From an uncultured Desulfobacteraceae bacterium (lineage in GTDB: Bacteria; Desulfobacterota; Desulfobacteria; Desulfobacterales; UBA2174): a DNA stretch of 17,725 nt. Positions 8,031-16,733 of this stretch are shown piece by piece. Every line of letters starts with the position of its first letter. Position 1 is the stretch's first letter. The notes below the pieces were generated by a model. That model did no database searches. It was given only the letters and a program-made list of their open reading frames with translations, and was not told where the DNA came from. A program made the position numbers and the translations under genes. The stretch spans positions 1 through 17,725 of the forward strand of contig CALJLV010000005.1 in NCBI GenBank assembly GCA_937982505.1. The letters run 5' to 3'.

Positions 8031-9308
8031 ATGTTTCGAAGATCCTTGTTCCGCTCAAGTCCGCCGCGTTTCACGTATCAACGCCTCCAGGACGTTTCCC
8101 ACCGAGTGCTGCCCGTCGCCTCGCGGATGGTAATGTTCTGTGACCATCCGTTGACCCGCAGGGACCGGTTGAGAATCCAGGTGGGCGACGCGGTGAGAAC
8201 CGGCCAGAAAATCGTTCCCTTCACCGATAGCGACGCCTGCGTCCTGGCGCCGGGCACCGGCACGATCCAGGGCATCGACGCCTTCGAGGGAAACTTCGGC
8301 AGCCGCTGGACCCGCATCGACTTGGCCGTGGCATCCGAGGACGTCTGGGACACGGCTCTGGCCCAGGCGCTGGATTCTGTGGATCGCCAGACCCTGAACG
8401 CCTGGATGGGGCAACTGCCCGGCGCCCTGCCGGTGGGGGCCCTGCGCAGCCCCCGGCGGGCCATCGAGACGCTGGTGATTGCCGCCACCGAGACCGATCT
8501 AGGCACGGTCACGGCCCAGTATGTGCTGCGCCACCGCAGCCGGTACCTGGCCCGGGGAATCGACCTGCTCAGGGCCGTCAGTGGCGCCCGGCGCACCCTC
8601 TTGGCGGTCAACCGGGATACGGTCCAGGGGCTGGGCCACCTGCACGCCGAGCCGGTGGCCGTCGCCGACCATTATCCGTCGGCCGCCCCCGCCTTGATGG
8701 TCCAGCAAATCCTGGGACGCACGGTCCCGGTCGACAGCACCCTGGAGCGGCTCGGCATCTGCATCGTGCCGGTGGAGGCGGCCGCCGCCCTCGGCCAGTC
8801 GCTGGGTGAAAAGCGCCCCTGCCTGGACAAGACCCTCACCGTAACCGCCAAGGACGGCCGCCAGACCCTGGTCACCGTCCGGGTGGGCACTCCGGTGGGA
8901 TTCATCTGCCAGACCCTGGGAATCGAACTCGGAGACGGCGACCGCCTCATCGCCGGCGGCCCCATGGCCGGCACGGCCCTTTACACACTCGACTACCCGG
9001 TCCTGCCCGACACCCACAGCCTGATGGTTCAGGACGCCTCCCAGGTGGTGCGGGTGGGCGACGATCCGTGCATCAACTGCGGCGAGTGCATCCGCATCTG
9101 CCCGGCCCAGGTTCCCGTGAACATGCTGGTGCGCTTCCTCGAGGCGGGCCAGTACGCCGAGGCCGCCGATCTTTACGATCTGATGGCCTGTGTCGACTGT
9201 GGTCTGTGCAGTTACGTGTGTACCGCCCGCATCCCCATCTTCCAGTACATCCGCCTGGCCAAGCACGAACTGGCCTTGAGCGCCGCCGCGGAGGCCGAAG
9301 ATGTCTGA
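8031..9308 (+). CDS. rnfC: Divergent RnfC subunit, two [4Fe-4S] clusters, canonical FMN/NADH loop not visible
   Basis: Peripheral cytoplasmic subunit of the Rnf complex. The start is placed at ATG 8031, preceded by AAAAAGGA; the open frame extends further upstream into the cytochrome gene, but that part is its shadow. The 425-residue product keeps the barrel-sandwich segment (VGDAVRTGQKI, 51-61; APGTGTIQGID, 73-83), the SLBB-like region (VRVGTPVGF, 283-291; IAGGPMAGTAL, 307-317) and two ferredoxin-type motifs, C347/C350/C353/C357 and C387/C390/C393/C397. Normal RnfC binds FMN and NADH through a Gly-rich GxGGxxFP loop and a NGAECEPY-like strand. At those places this protein has MGQLPGALPVGALRS (126-140) and VIAATETDLG (149-158). 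The N-terminal GGIHP signature is also missing. It overlaps rnfD by 8 bases. It is RnfC by context and cluster motifs, but NADH use is doubtful. Confidence 0.88.
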   Translation: MFRRSLFRSSPPRFTYQRLQDVSHRVLPVASRMVMFCDHPLTRRDRLRIQVGDAVRTGQKIVPFTDSDACVLAPGTGTIQGIDAFEGNFGSRWTRIDLAVASEDVWDTALAQALDSVDRQTLNAWMGQLPGALPVGALRSPRRAIETLVIAATETDLGTVTAQYVLRHRSRYLARGIDLLRAVSGARRTLLAVNRDTVQGLGHLHAEPVAVADHYPSAAPALMVQQILGRTVPVDSTLERLGICIVPVEAAAALGQSLGEKRPCLDKTLTVTAKDGRQTLVTVRVGTPVGFICQTLGIELGDGDRLIAGGPMAGTALYTLDYPVLPDTHSLMVQDASQVVRVGDDPCINCGECIRICPAQVPVNMLVRFLEAGQYAEAADLYDLMACVDCGLCSYVCTARIPIFQYIRLAKHELALSAAAEAEDV

Positions 9309-10257
9309 CGCCAAGTTCATCGTCTCCCATGCTCCCTACGTTCATGATGGCAGCAGTATCGCCGCACGCCATTACCAGGTTCTGCTGGCGCTGGTGCCGG
9401 CCGCCGCGGCCGGCGTCCTCCAATGGGGACAGCCGGCCCTGGCGGTGATCTGCCTGGCCGTCGGCAGCGCCATCGCGTGGGAACTGGGCTTTACCCGGCT
9501 GGCCCGGCAGCGGCCGAGCATCGGCAACGGCAGCGCGGCCCTCATCGGCATGACCCTGGCCATGCTTCTGCCGGCCACCGTTCCGTGGTGGCTGGTGGTC
9601 ACCGGCACATTCCTGGCGGTGATCATCGGCAAGCAGATCTTCGGCGGCATCGGGGCCAACCCATTCAACCCGGTAGTGGTGGCCATGGCCATTTTGGGGC
9701 TCTCCTGGCCCCGGTTGATGGATTTCGATGCCATGCTGCTGGCCTACGACCCCGGTTTTGCCATGATCGAGCCGCTCACGGCGGTCAAGGCCTTCGGCGC
9801 CGCCACGGCGGAGCAGTTCGGCTGCCTGGATCTTTTCTTCGGCCGCCAGGCCGGAGCCATCGGCGCCCCCTTCGGGATCTGGCTTGTCCTCGGCGGGCTC
9901 TACCTGACGGTCTGCGGGGTGGTGCGCTGGCAGATCCCGGCGGCTTTCATCGCCGGCGTGTTCGTCACCGCCACCGCCTTCCACATGGCCGATCCGGCCA
10001 GGTACGCCGGGGCCGGATTTCACCTGCTCACCGGCTACACCCTCATCGGCGCCTTTTTCTTGGCCACCGAGGACAGCTCCTCGCCGGTCAATTTCTGGGC
10101 CATGCTGATCTACGGTTTCGTGGGGGGGCTGATGACGGTGTTGATCCGCAACATCGGCGCCTATCCGGAGGGAGTGATCTACGCCGTGATGATCATCAAC
10201 GTCATCAACCCGCTGGTGGACAAGATCCGTCCCCGGGCTCTCGGAAAGGTGACCTGA
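9301..10257 (+). CDS. rnfD: RnfD, membrane subunit of Rnf ion-translocating complex
   Basis: Polytopic inner-membrane subunit of the NqrB/RnfD family, thought to carry flavin and take part in ion translocation. The 318-residue protein has about eight to ten hydrophobic segments and the family signatures GNGSAALIGMTLAMLLP (75-91) and GKQIFGGIGANPFNPVVVAMA (110-130), where the latter is highly diagnostic, plus ATEDSSSPV (255-263) and the closing INVINPLVDKIRPR. In most family members a SGATPL-type motif after this block holds the threonine that covalently binds FMN through phosphodiester; here the matching segment reads AMIEPLTAVK (154-163), with Glu157 at the threonine place. The nearby GSIGETS motif is GAIGAPFG (185-192). 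The start overlaps the rnfC stop by 8 bases, and rnfG follows one base after its stop. Confidence 0.93.
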   Translation: MSDAKFIVSHAPYVHDGSSIAARHYQVLLALVPAAAAGVLQWGQPALAVICLAVGSAIAWELGFTRLARQRPSIGNGSAALIGMTLAMLLPATVPWWLVVTGTFLAVIIGKQIFGGIGANPFNPVVVAMAILGLSWPRLMDFDAMLLAYDPGFAMIEPLTAVKAFGAATAEQFGCLDLFFGRQAGAIGAPFGIWLVLGGLYLTVCGVVRWQIPAAFIAGVFVTATAFHMADPARYAGAGFHLLTGYTLIGAFFLATEDSSSPVNFWAMLIYGFVGGLMTVLIRNIGAYPEGVIYAVMIINVINPLVDKIRPRALGKVT

Positions 10258-10258
10258 A

Positions 10259-10852
10259 ATGCGCGAAATGGTAAAGATGGTGGTGGTGCTGACCTTCCTC
10301 AGCGCCCTATCGGCCGGGGTCCTGGCCTGGCTGCGCAACGCGACCGCAGCCCAGATCGAAATCCAGGAACTCGAACTGGTCAAGGGGCCGGCCATCCGCC
10401 AGATCCTGGAGGGGGCCACCAACGATCCGGTCAACGACCGTTTCAAGATCGAGATCGACGGCAAAGCCCAGAGCTTCTTCGTGGGCGTCTTCGACGGCGC
10501 CCCCAACACGGTGGTTTTCGAAACCACCGGCAAGGGCTTCGCCGACGCCTTCGGGCTCATGGTGGCGGTCAACGTGGAAACCGACAAACTGGTGGGGGTG
10601 GCGGTCACCACCCACAAGGAAACCCCGGGACTTGGCGCCCAAGCCAAGGACGATCCGGCTTTCCCCGCCCAGTTCAAGGGACTGCCGGCGGACCAGTCGG
10701 TCAAGATCACCAAGGACGGGGGCTCCATCAGCGCCCTGAGCGGGGCCACCATCACCTCCCGGGCCGTCTGCGACGCGGCCAGCGACGGGCTGGAGCGCTA
10801 CCGGGCGCTGAAACCGCAAATCGTCGAGCAGGTTCGCAGCTTCAAGCCATAA
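10259..10852 (+). CDS. rnfG: RnfG, covalent-FMN subunit of Rnf complex
   Basis: Periplasm-facing flavoprotein of the NqrC/RnfG family with one N-terminal membrane helix (about 6-25) and an FMN-binding domain. The 197-residue protein contains TTHKETPGLG (117-126) and the flavinylation site SGATITS (161-167); Thr164 is the expected attachment residue for FMN by the ApbE flavin transferase (established for the family). No apbE is seen in this window. The gene starts one base after the rnfD stop and is followed within 12 bases by rnfE, so it lies inside one operon. It is expected to pass electrons among the periplasmic cytochrome, RnfD and the RnfA/RnfE iron-sulfur centre. Confidence 0.96.
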   Translation: MREMVKMVVVLTFLSALSAGVLAWLRNATAAQIEIQELELVKGPAIRQILEGATNDPVNDRFKIEIDGKAQSFFVGVFDGAPNTVVFETTGKGFADAFGLMVAVNVETDKLVGVAVTTHKETPGLGAQAKDDPAFPAQFKGLPADQSVKITKDGGSISALSGATITSRAVCDAASDGLERYRALKPQIVEQVRSFKP

Positions 10853-10864
10853 GGAGACGTGGGC

Positions 10865-11458
10865 ATGGCCAAAACCCTCGTACAGGAATTCACCAAGGGG
10901 CTGTGGAATGAGATCCCCCCGTTTCGCCTGGTGCTGGGCCTCTGTCCGGCCCTGGGCGTCACCACCACCATGGAAAACGGGATCGGCATGGGCCTGGCGA
11001 CCACCTTCGTCCTGGTCTTTGCCAACATTCTGGTCTCCTTGCTGCGCAAGGTGATTCCCGCCAAGGTGCGCATCGCCTGCTTTATCGTCATCATCGCCAC
11101 TTTCGTCATTGTGGTGGAACTGCTCATGCAGGCCTACGCCTACCGGCTCTTTCAGACACTTGGGGTCTTTATCCCCCTCATCGTGGTCAACTGCATCGTT
11201 CTGGGGCGGGCCGAAGCCTTCGCCTACAAGAACGGAATGGTGGCCTCCACGGCGGACGGGCTGGGCATCGGCATCGGGTTCACCCTCTCACTGGCGGTTC
11301 TGGGAGCGGTGCGGGAAATCCTGGGCACCGGCATGTTCTTCGGCCATTCGGTCTTCGGGACCGGCTACCAGCCGTTTACCTTCATGGTGCAGGCCCCGGG
11401 GGCCTTTATCGGCCTCGGGCTGCTGCTTTGCCTGATGAACATCGTGGGCCGCAAGTAG
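10865..11458 (+). CDS. rnfE: RnfE, membrane subunit of Rnf complex
   Basis: Integral membrane subunit of the NqrD/RnfE family, which pairs with RnfA. The ATG at 10865 is preferred over an in-frame GTG at 10859 because AAGGAG (10851-10856) is 8 bases from the ATG but only 2 from the GTG. The 197-residue product has about six transmembrane helices. GLWNEIPPF (12-20), GLCPALGVTTT (25-35) and VVNCIVLGRAEAFA (107-120) are family signatures; Cys27 and Cys110 sit in the two half-helices that, with the RnfA cysteines, hold a [2Fe-2S] centre within the membrane in Rnf/Nqr structures. Also visible is GAVREILGTG. Confidence 0.96.
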   Translation: MAKTLVQEFTKGLWNEIPPFRLVLGLCPALGVTTTMENGIGMGLATTFVLVFANILVSLLRKVIPAKVRIACFIVIIATFVIVVELLMQAYAYRLFQTLGVFIPLIVVNCIVLGRAEAFAYKNGMVASTADGLGIGIGFTLSLAVLGAVREILGTGMFFGHSVFGTGYQPFTFMVQAPGAFIGLGLLLCLMNIVGRK

Positions 11459-11472
11459 ACAAGGAGCACGGT

Positions 11473-12045
11473 ATGGGCTATGTCGAGTTGATCGTCGGCG
11501 GCATCTTCGTCAACAATATCCTGCTGGCCCAGTTTCTGGGCAACTGCCCTTTTCTCGGCACCTCCAAGAAGATGGAAACCGCCGTGGGCATGGCCATGGC
11601 CGTGGTCTTCGTCCTGGTCCTGGCCGGGCTGATCACCTGGTTGACCTACACCTTCCTGCTGGTTCCTTTCGATCTGCTCTACCTGCGCACCATCGCCTTT
11701 ATTCTGGTGATCGCGTCGCTGGTGCAGTTCGTGGAGATGTTTCTCAAAAAGAGCATCCCGGCCCTCTATGCAGGTCTGGGGATCTTTCTGCCCCTGATCA
11801 CCACCAACTGCGCCGTGCTGGGAGCCTGCATCATCAACATCGACAAGGAATACAGCTTCATGCAGGCCCTGGTGTCGTCCTTCGCCTACGCCGTGGGCTT
11901 CGGACTGGCCCTGATCCTCTTTGCCGGCGTGCGGGAACGGATCCTTCTGGCCCGGGTCCCGCGGCCGCTGCAGGACACGTCCATCGCCCTGGTCACCGCC
12001 GGCCTGCTGTCGCTGACCTTCTTTGCCTTCCGGGGAATGATCTAG
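11473..12045 (+). CDS. rnfA: RnfA, membrane subunit of Rnf complex
   Basis: Integral membrane subunit of the NqrE/RnfA family. The start is ATG 11473 because AAGGAG at 11461-11466 precedes it by 6 bases and the resulting 190 residues match the family length; an in-frame ATG at 11428 lies inside rnfE and adds unrelated sequence. Signatures are FVNNILLAQFLGNCPFLGTSKK around Cys25 (seen as two adjacent blocks) and ITTNCAVLGACI around Cys113, whose cysteines help ligate the intramembrane [2Fe-2S] centre with RnfE. About six helices are predicted, ending FAFRGMI. It is the last rnf gene present: rnfB, which normally follows, is absent and the next gene converges from the opposite strand. Confidence 0.96.
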   Translation: MGYVELIVGGIFVNNILLAQFLGNCPFLGTSKKMETAVGMAMAVVFVLVLAGLITWLTYTFLLVPFDLLYLRTIAFILVIASLVQFVEMFLKKSIPALYAGLGIFLPLITTNCAVLGACIINIDKEYSFMQALVSSFAYAVGFGLALILFAGVRERILLARVPRPLQDTSIALVTAGLLSLTFFAFRGMI

Positions 12046-12052
12046 TCCGAGG

Positions 12053-12092
12053 TTCGGATCCCCGAAGAGGCGTCCGGCAACACGCCCGGACG
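12053..12092. repeat. Two tandem small hairpins in the rnfA/rlu convergent gap
   Basis: Between the convergent stops of rnfA (12045) and the pseudouridine synthase (12241) lies a 195-base GC-rich gap. TTCGG/CCGAA forms a 5-bp stem with a 4-base loop close to 12053-12066, and CGTCCGG (12071-12077) pairs with CCGGACG (12086-12092) over an 8-base loop. Neither is followed by a T-run on either strand. They may contribute to transcription ending for the rnf operon. I see no gene and no rnfB remnant in the rest of the gap. Confidence 0.4.
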
Positions 12093-12240
12093 GAAAAGCC
12101 AGGTTCCTCCGGTAATTGAAGCCTGCTGTCACGGGGGGCGAATTCACCCAGGGAAAGACGCCGGGCGGGACGGGCCAGGCCGTGCCCCTCGGCCGTTGCC
12201 GCTGCCGGGGCGGCTGTCGCCTCTGCCCTGACGGAGGGAG

Positions 12241-13209
12241 CTATCTCTGGGAAGAAAAAGGCGCCGACCGGTCCCGCGCCGCCGCCAGGCGGTCCAGAAG
12301 CGAGGCCATATCCGGCGGCAGGGGCGCTTCGAAGGCCATGGGCGCCGCGCTGACCGGATGGTTCAACTGTAGCCGCCAGGCATGCAGCATCTGGCGCCCC
12401 GCCTGGAACCCCGCTGATTGCCGGTCCCGGCTCGGATGGCCGTAGACCGCATCCCCCAGGACCGGATGGCCCAGGGCCGCACAGTGGACCCGGATTTGAT
12501 GGGTCCTTCCGGTCTCCAGATCCACCTCCAGCAGACAGGACCCGTCGAAACGCCGCCGGATTTGCCAGTTTGTGACGGCCGTTCGGGAACGGCGCGCATG
12601 AATCGACATCTTCTTGCGGTCCACCGGATGTCGGCCGATGGGCCAGTCCATCCGGCCGCTCGCCCTGTCCGGAACCCCGCGCACCAGCGCCAGGTACACC
12701 TTTCTCACCTCCCGCCGGGCGAACTGGAGCGCCAGCCCTTCCAGAGCCTCCCGGTGTTTGGCCGCCACCAGCACACCCGAGGTGTCCTTGTCCAAACGAT
12801 GGACGATGCCCGGTCGAATCTCCCCGCCGATGGGCTGCAAATCCGGACAATGGTGCAGCAGGCCGTTGACCAGGGTCCCCTTTGCATGCCCCGGGGCCGG
12901 ATGAACCACCAGGCCAGGCGGCTTGTTGACCACAATCATGTGCCGGTCCTCGAAGAGGACCTCCAGGGTCATGGGCTCCGGAGCCAGGCGCAAGGGCGCC
13001 GGTGGCGGAACGGATGCCAGGATCAGATCCCCGGCGCGCACAAGGACGCTCGGCTTGGCGCAGCGGCCGTTGACCTGCACCTGTCCACCGTGCGCCAGGC
13101 GGCCTGCCTGGGTGCGTGAACAGCCGGGCAGGTGTTCGCCCAGAAAACGATCCAGCCGAACGCCGGCCTGGTGGGGCGCCACAGTAAAGGCGAAAATTCC
13201 CGTCGCCAT
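12241..13209 (-). CDS. RluD/RluA-family 23S rRNA pseudouridine synthase
   Basis: Converts specific uridines in RNA (23S rRNA for RluD) to pseudouridine. The 322-residue protein has an N-terminal S4 RNA-binding domain (about 17-70, GVRLDRFLGEHLP then QAGRLAHGGQVQVNG), then the catalytic domain with VVNKPPGLVVHPAPGH (93-108), the HRLDKDTSG motif (137-145) in which Asp140 is the catalytic nucleophile, and KVYLALVRG, LLEVDLETGRTHQIRVH and LGHPVLGDAVYG. All are diagnostic for the RluA/RluC/RluD superfamily. S4 plus HRLDKDTSG and length fit RluD best, but the exact target uridines cannot be told. It starts 26 bases after the carD stop without a strong ribosome site, so the two may be cotranscribed. 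Confidence 0.94.
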   Translation of the reverse strand: MATGIFAFTVAPHQAGVRLDRFLGEHLPGCSRTQAGRLAHGGQVQVNGRCAKPSVLVRAGDLILASVPPPAPLRLAPEPMTLEVLFEDRHMIVVNKPPGLVVHPAPGHAKGTLVNGLLHHCPDLQPIGGEIRPGIVHRLDKDTSGVLVAAKHREALEGLALQFARREVRKVYLALVRGVPDRASGRMDWPIGRHPVDRKKMSIHARRSRTAVTNWQIRRRFDGSCLLEVDLETGRTHQIRVHCAALGHPVLGDAVYGHPSRDRQSAGFQAGRQMLHAWRLQLNHPVSAAPMAFEAPLPPDMASLLDRLAAARDRSAPFSSQR

Positions 13210-13235
13210 GGAAAAGGGCCGCTGGCGCAGCCGGC

Positions 13236-13799
13236 TTACAGGCCGGAGGACGCTTCTTGGGGGGGGGTGAAAAGGCTCTCCAGTTCGGCCGTGATCGTCG
13301 CCTCGTCGGTCTGGCGGGCGGTGGACAGTTCCTTGACCAACAGCGTCTGGGCGGTATCGTAGAGCTTGCGCTCGCCGAAGGAAAGATCCTTGGTGGTCTT
13401 GAGCAGGCTGAGATCCCGGAACACCTCGGCCACGTCAAAGAGGGAGCCGGTCTTGATCTTTTCCATGTATTCCCGGTAGCGGCGATTCCAGGTCTGCCCC
13501 TCGCTCAGGGCGTCCTCCTGCCTTCGCTGCATCACGGCGTAGACTTTGGGAACGTCTTTTTTGTTGATGATGTCACGCAAGCCCACCGAATCGACGTTCC
13601 AGGTGGGAATCATGATCACCATGTCGTTTTCGAGCACCTTCATGATGTAAAAATCATGGGCCTCGCCGTTGATTTCGCGACTTTCGATGGCCTCGATGCG
13701 ACCGACCCCATGGGCCGGGTAGACGGCCAGATCCCCGATGCGAAATCGCACCGCTTTGGTCTTGGCGCTGGATTTGAACTTGACGGTTTTGTTTTCCAT
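13236..13799 (-). CDS. CarD/CdnL-family RNA polymerase-binding transcription regulator
   Basis: A 187-residue protein of the CarD/CdnL/TRCF-RID family, which binds the RNA polymerase beta subunit and stabilises open promoter complexes (established in mycobacteria and myxobacteria). The N-terminal Tudor-like RNAP-interaction domain (about 17-72) has FRIGDLAVYPAHGVGRIEAIE and YIMKVLENDMVIMIP. The helical C-terminal domain (about 80-165) carries the usual WNRRYREYMEKIKTG and LSFGERKLYDTAQ, including a Trp that contacts DNA at the bubble edge in characterised members. The start ATG (13797-13799) has a weak GGTGGG upstream. A candidate promoter and a leader of about 175 bases precede it. A run of nine C residues (coding strand) lies near the 3' end within the last ten codons. 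Confidence 0.95.
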   Translation of the reverse strand: MENKTVKFKSSAKTKAVRFRIGDLAVYPAHGVGRIEAIESREINGEAHDFYIMKVLENDMVIMIPTWNVDSVGLRDIINKKDVPKVYAVMQRRQEDALSEGQTWNRRYREYMEKIKTGSLFDVAEVFRDLSLLKTTKDLSFGERKLYDTAQTLLVKELSTARQTDEATITAELESLFTPPQEASSGL

Positions 13800-13851
13800 G
13801 GCTGACCCACCGAAGAAGCGCCGCGTCGGTGCAACGCTACGGGCGGCGGTA

Positions 13852-13867
13852 CAGGGACGATTCCCTG
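13852..13867 (-). other. Small hairpin in carD leader
   Basis: CAGGGA and TCCCTG form a perfect 6-bp stem with a 4-base loop, 53 bases upstream of the carD start and inside its predicted untranslated leader. No known riboswitch class is recognised; the function is unknown. Confidence 0.35.
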
Positions 13868-13980
13868 GCTGGATAAAGGAATGGAAACGTGGCGGCGGGA
13901 CCCAGGCCAGCTAGCAAAAACCATGTCACAACTGCCGCAGCGGCCCCTTGCAACGTCAAAAGAAATCAAATTTTCATAAA

Positions 13981-14009
13981 TTTATACCATGGGTCCCGGA
14001 ATGGATCAA
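13981..14009 (-). promoter_or_regulatory. Candidate sigma70-type promoter for carD
   Basis: On the minus strand, TTGATC (14009-14004, four of six matching TTGACA) and TATAAA (13986-13981, five of six matching TATAAT) are exactly 17 bases apart. The site lies directly after the hppA terminator, in a locally AT-rich stretch of an otherwise GC-rich window. Transcription would begin near 13974, leaving a leader of about 175 bases before carD. It is a motif match only. Confidence 0.6.
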
Positions 14010-14051
14010 TAAAAAAGGATTGGTGTCCCCTCGCGGGCACACCAATCCTTT
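14007..14051 (-). terminator. Strong intrinsic terminator after hppA
   Basis: On the minus strand, a perfect 13-bp stem AAAGGATTGGTGT (14051-14039) / ACACCAATCCTTT (14026-14014) with a 12-base GC-rich loop is followed by a T-tract (TTTTTT ending at 14011, then ATTG). It begins 29 bases after the hppA stop and should end the prs-rplY-pth-hppA transcript. The A-rich 5' side could also give some termination from the + strand. Confidence 0.93.
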
Positions 14052-14080
14052 GCGGTCAGGGTGCAGCGACGCTGATGCGA

Positions 14081-16093
<2,013 letters not shown>

Positions 16094-16121
16094 TCTTTCC
16101 TCCCTGTCCCTGAGTCTTGGA

Positions 16122-16733
16122 TTACGGTTCGCGGGTGTTGAATCTGCTCATCGCCGCCCTGGCGCCGTCGACCAGAACGGTGGCCACCGCCTCGCAGGCC
16201 CGTTGGATGGCAGCATCCATGACCGCCATCTCTGGCGGGGAGAATTCTCCCAGCACATGGTCCACCATCTCGATACCCGTAGCCGGCCGCCCGATGCCGA
16301 TGCGCAGTCGGCAAAACGCGCCGCTGCCCAAGGCATCCATCAACGATCGAATCCCTCTGTGTCCCCCATCGCCCCCTTTCTCTTTGATTTTTAATCTGCC
16401 CAACGTCAGGTCGACATCGTCATGCACGACGATCATCTGCCTGCGACCAATCTCCAGTTCCGCCATCAAGCGGACCAGCACCGGTCCGCTGCGGTTCATG
16501 TAGGCCAGCGGTTGAACCAAGGTGGCGGGCCGTCCGCTGATCCGTCCGGCGCCCCAGCGGCGCTCGGCCGTCCACTGGTCCAGGCGGATCCCGGACTTGC
16601 CGGCCAAGGCCTCGACCACCCAGAAGCCCACGTTATGCCGCGTGAGGCGGTAGGCCTGTCCCGGATTGCCCAGGCCGGCGACCAGGCTGAGGCCTGTTTC
16701 TTCGGCCGCAATGCCTGATGACGCCTCGGTCAG
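16122..16733 (-). CDS. pth: Peptidyl-tRNA hydrolase, start codon non-canonical
   Basis: Releases the peptide from prematurely dissociated peptidyl-tRNA in the cytoplasm. Family motifs: VAGLGNPG with the Asn, TRHNVGFW with the catalytic His, PLAYMNRSG with a substrate-binding Asn, VVHDDVDL with the catalytic Asp, and GGHRGIRS, where the usual Asn is Arg, a variant in some lineages. The reading frame is open upstream to a stop inside rplY, yet holds no ATG, GTG or TTG before GLGNPG. The only canonical start, GTG at 16631, would delete the catalytic His and Asn. The candidates are CTG at 16733, overlapping the rplY stop as CTGA and preceded by GAGGAAGAGG (203 residues), or ATT at 16712 (196 residues). 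The CTG is listed as the start. Coordinates at the 5' end are therefore uncertain, but the gene identity is not. Confidence 0.9.
   Translation of the reverse strand: MTEASSGIAAEETGLSLVAGLGNPGQAYRLTRHNVGFWVVEALAGKSGIRLDQWTAERRWGAGRISGRPATLVQPLAYMNRSGPVLVRLMAELEIGRRQMIVVHDDVDLTLGRLKIKEKGGDGGHRGIRSLMDALGSGAFCRLRIGIGRPATGIEMVDHVLGEFSPPEMAVMDAAIQRACEAVATVLVDGARAAMSRFNTREP

Noticed and set aside
9073..10755. 560-codon minus-strand open frame across rnfC, rnfD and rnfG
   Set aside because: It spans three well-supported + strand genes and has no recognisable domains; a composition artefact.
12046..12130. Possible cobalamin-type riboswitch because of an AAAGCCAGG-like string after rnfA
   Set aside because: The rest of the cobalamin riboswitch core is absent and it lies at the 3' end of an operon, not before a gene on that strand.
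12116..12445. A + strand open frame with a CRCRGGCRLC stretch after rnfA, considered as an rnfB remnant
   Set aside because: It lacks RnfB features (N-terminal membrane helix, CxxCGxxxC-type cluster run) and most of it is antisense to the well-supported pseudouridine synthase.
13890..13935. Possible sigma54 promoter upstream of carD
   Set aside because: GG and GC elements are only about five bases apart rather than the required ten.
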